Origin: Chimaeribacter californicus
GTDB taxonomy: Bacteria > Pseudomonadota > Gammaproteobacteria > Enterobacterales > Enterobacteriaceae
Assembly (NCBI RefSeq): GCF_002858675.1
Contig: NZ_PJZF01000004.1
Span: 124,001-188,000 of the forward strand
Reading direction: 5' to 3'
Length of the DNA: 64,000 nt
This document shows, in pieces, positions 62,303-64,000 of the stretch. The notes under the pieces are model-generated. The model searched no databases, was not told where the DNA came from, and saw nothing but the letters and a program-made list of their open reading frames with translations. How positions within the stretch are numbered: position 1 is the stretch's first letter; the number at the start of each line of letters is the position of its first letter. Position numbers and translations under genes: made by a program.

Positions 62303-63820
62303 ATGCATCGACGCCATTTTCTGAAATGTGGCCTGACCGCACTGGCGGCAGGCAGTGTGCTGCGCCGGGCCATCGCCCATCCCGCGCCTGCCGTGGCGCA
62401 TTCTGCCTCTGCCATGAACCCTCACGCCGCCCCGGCCGCTGCTGACGCCCCCGCGCTGTTGCCCGCTGACCGCCTGCGCGCCGGGCAGGCACTTCAGCCC
62501 CTACCGCTGCTGCGCAATGAATCCACCGAGCCGGGTACCTTTGCAGGCACGCTGGTGGCGGAGCCCGGCACCGCCCAGCTGGCCGACGGCCCGGCCGCCA
62601 CGGCCTGCTGGCGCTATAACCAGTCACTGCCCGGCCCGCTGATTGTGCTGGAAGAGGGCATGAACGTCAGCCTGACCTTTATCAACCGTCTGCCGGAACC
62701 GAGCACCCTTCACTGGCACGGCCTGCCGGTACCGGCCGATCAGGATGGCGGGCCGGATGACCCGGTGGCGCCGGGGGCGACGCGGGTCTATCACTTCACC
62801 CTGCCGCCGGGCAGCGCCGGGTCTTACTGGTACCACCCGCACCCGCATCAGGGCGTTTCCGGGCAGATTGCCCGCGGGCTGGCCGGGGCGATCATCGTAC
62901 GCGCACCGCAAGACCCGCTGGCCGCGCTGCCGGAGCAGCACTGGGCGATAAGCGACCTGCGGCTCGATGCCGCGGCGCAGATCCCACCGCATACCTATGC
63001 GGACTGGGTGGATGGGCGGGAAGGGGAGTTTGTGCTGATCAACGGCCAGTACCGCCCGGCGATCGCGCTCAGCGGCACCCACCGGGTGCGGATCTGGAAT
63101 ATGTGCGCGGCGCGCTACCTCAACCTGTCGCTGCCGGGCTGTGCGTTTATCCCGGTCGGCAGTGACGGCGGCCTGCTGGAGAAGGTGTTGCCGGCGCAGG
63201 AGGCGATCCTGCTCTCCCCCGGTGAACGGATGGAGGTGCTGGTTACCGGGGCTGACGGCAACCGCGCGCTGACCCTGCTGCCTTACAATCGCCACCCGAT
63301 GATGTCACCGCCGCCGCAGGCCGCCATGGCGATCGCCCCGGTCACTTACCGCGCCGCGCCGCTGCCGGTAAGCGAGGGGACGGCCCTGCGGACGATTACG
63401 CCGCTGGGTGAGCCGGGCAACCAGCTGCGTGCGGTGATGATGGAGAAAATGGGCGACATCATGAAGAACAAAGGCGGCACCCCGCCGCGCGCCTTCCTGA
63501 TTAACGGCAAGCCGTTTGACATGGCGCGGATGGATTTGAACAGCAAAGCGGGGGTGGTCGATCGCTGGGAGATCATCAATGCCACCACCATGGATCACCC
63601 GTTCCATATCCATGGCGGCCAGTTCCAGGTTTTCGAGCGCCAGTACCTCGGCAAAAAAAGCGCCCCGGCCTGCCTGGCCTGGAAAGACACGGTGAACCTG
63701 CGGCCCGGCGAGATTGTCCGGCTGCTGATGCGGCAGGATTCACCGGGGATGCGGATGTACCACTGCCACATCATCGAGCATGAGGAGCTCGGCATGATGG
63801 GCATGTTAAACGTGAGCTGA
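62303..63820 (+). CDS. Tat-exported multicopper oxidase
   Basis: A 505-residue three-cupredoxin protein. Tat motif HRRHFLKCG at the start. Copper ligands: HWHG (137-140), YWYHPHPH (175-182), HPFHIH (432-437) and HCHIIEHEELGMM (487-498, with type-1 Cys488 and Met498). It resembles CueO/SufI in size but lacks an obvious Met-rich helix, so it need not be a copper oxidase for Cu(I). Last in the mau operon, 27 bases after the second cytochrome: it could pass electrons to oxygen or oxidise something needed for cofactor formation. Confidence 0.88.
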   Translation: MHRRHFLKCGLTALAAGSVLRRAIAHPAPAVAHSASAMNPHAAPAAADAPALLPADRLRAGQALQPLPLLRNESTEPGTFAGTLVAEPGTAQLADGPAATACWRYNQSLPGPLIVLEEGMNVSLTFINRLPEPSTLHWHGLPVPADQDGGPDDPVAPGATRVYHFTLPPGSAGSYWYHPHPHQGVSGQIARGLAGAIIVRAPQDPLAALPEQHWAISDLRLDAAAQIPPHTYADWVDGREGEFVLINGQYRPAIALSGTHRVRIWNMCAARYLNLSLPGCAFIPVGSDGGLLEKVLPAQEAILLSPGERMEVLVTGADGNRALTLLPYNRHPMMSPPPQAAMAIAPVTYRAAPLPVSEGTALRTITPLGEPGNQLRAVMMEKMGDIMKNKGGTPPRAFLINGKPFDMARMDLNSKAGVVDRWEIINATTMDHPFHIHGGQFQVFERQYLGKKSAPACLAWKDTVNLRPGEIVRLLMRQDSPGMRMYHCHIIEHEELGMMGMLNVS

Positions 63821-63839
63821 TGCGGCGCGCCGGAGCCGG

Positions 63840-64000
63840 TCAGGGCGCAACCGGCTCCTCCATCAGGGCCTTGAGCGCCGCCACACTCATGGGTTTCCCC
63901 AGCAGGTAGCCCTGCGCCTGATGGCAATTCACGCGCAACAGTTCATCAAGCTGGGCGGAGGTCTCCACCCCTTCGGCGGTCACGGTCAGGGACATCGCGC
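63840..64000 (-). CDS. EAL-domain (c-di-GMP phosphodiesterase-like) protein, C-terminal fragment
   Basis: On the minus strand, 53 codons from the window edge to a stop at 63840 read SLTVTAEGVETSAQLDELL, then QAQGYLLGKPM. These are the last EAL motifs (the Glu of AEGVET, and QGY). The window edge cuts the N-terminus. It is convergent with the multicopper oxidase gene. Confidence 0.88.
   Translation of the reverse strand, partial: AMSLTVTAEGVETSAQLDELLRVNCHQAQGYLLGKPMSVAALKALMEEPVAP

Overview
The window looks like chromosomal DNA of a GC-rich member of the Enterobacterales. The pointers are an H-NS-type protein, an Ada protein with enterobacterial cysteine spacing, a ProP with the C-terminal coiled coil, UmuD under a LexA box and an E. 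coli-like nan gene set. The genus cannot be fixed from sequence alone. By eye, the first 18 kb and the stretch at about 48.1-54.6 kb are less GC-rich than the rest, and both carry scars of rearrangement. I saw no rRNA, tRNA, CRISPR array or intact insertion sequence. Layout, left to right: 0-18 kb is accessory DNA made of regulator-plus-enzyme or regulator-plus-exporter pairs. It holds an ftrA fragment beside a rhodanese gene, a TetR/MFS pair, several LysR regulators beside dehydrogenases or a GST, an orphan long-form leuA divergent from a LysE exporter, and a chorismate-mutase-fold gene. It also holds a truncated GNAT gene, a frameshifted LysR gene next to a truncated LysE gene, and two 41-bp direct repeats that bracket about 9.4 kb. 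16.7-18.9 kb holds a soluble PAS-PAS chemoreceptor and a DsrE protein. 19.4-25.2 kb holds a three-domain fusion (glycoside hydrolase, glycosyltransferase, FAD mutase-like) followed by an ABC exporter, probably an undescribed glycoconjugate system. 25.4-31.2 kb holds a PEP-mutase-family gene overlapping ada, a tautomerase/LysR pair, a PhzF protein and a cation/proton antiporter. 31.3-36.5 kb is a divergent amino-alcohol catabolic module: AraC regulator, APH-type kinase, APC permease and class-III PLP enzyme. 36.6-39.3 kb holds an oxalate/formate-type MFS carrier, an MBL protein and a small gene behind a promoter-terminator leader. 39.4-46.2 kb is a complete catechol to succinyl-CoA/acetyl-CoA operon (pcaIJFD-catBCA) with divergent pcaR and a clear operator. 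46.4-47.9 kb holds an H-NS-family gene, a small exported protein and an orphan SOS-controlled umuD. 48.1-54.6 kb is a sialic acid island (nanA, nanE, nanK, nanQ, an RpiR regulator, nanT) with repeated GGAGT/ACTCC operators, ending in a TnpB remnant. 54.7-57.6 kb holds a manganese catalase and proP. 58.4-63.8 kb holds a tryptophylquinone amine dehydrogenase operon (mauB, E, D, A) with two c-type cytochromes and a multicopper oxidase, behind a well-matched sigma-54 promoter. The window ends in an EAL-domain gene. The two best candidates for an undescribed system are the amine dehydrogenase/cytochrome/multicopper oxidase operon, which has no mauG or mauF and no amicyanin gene, and the hydrolase-transferase-mutase fusion with its ABC exporter.
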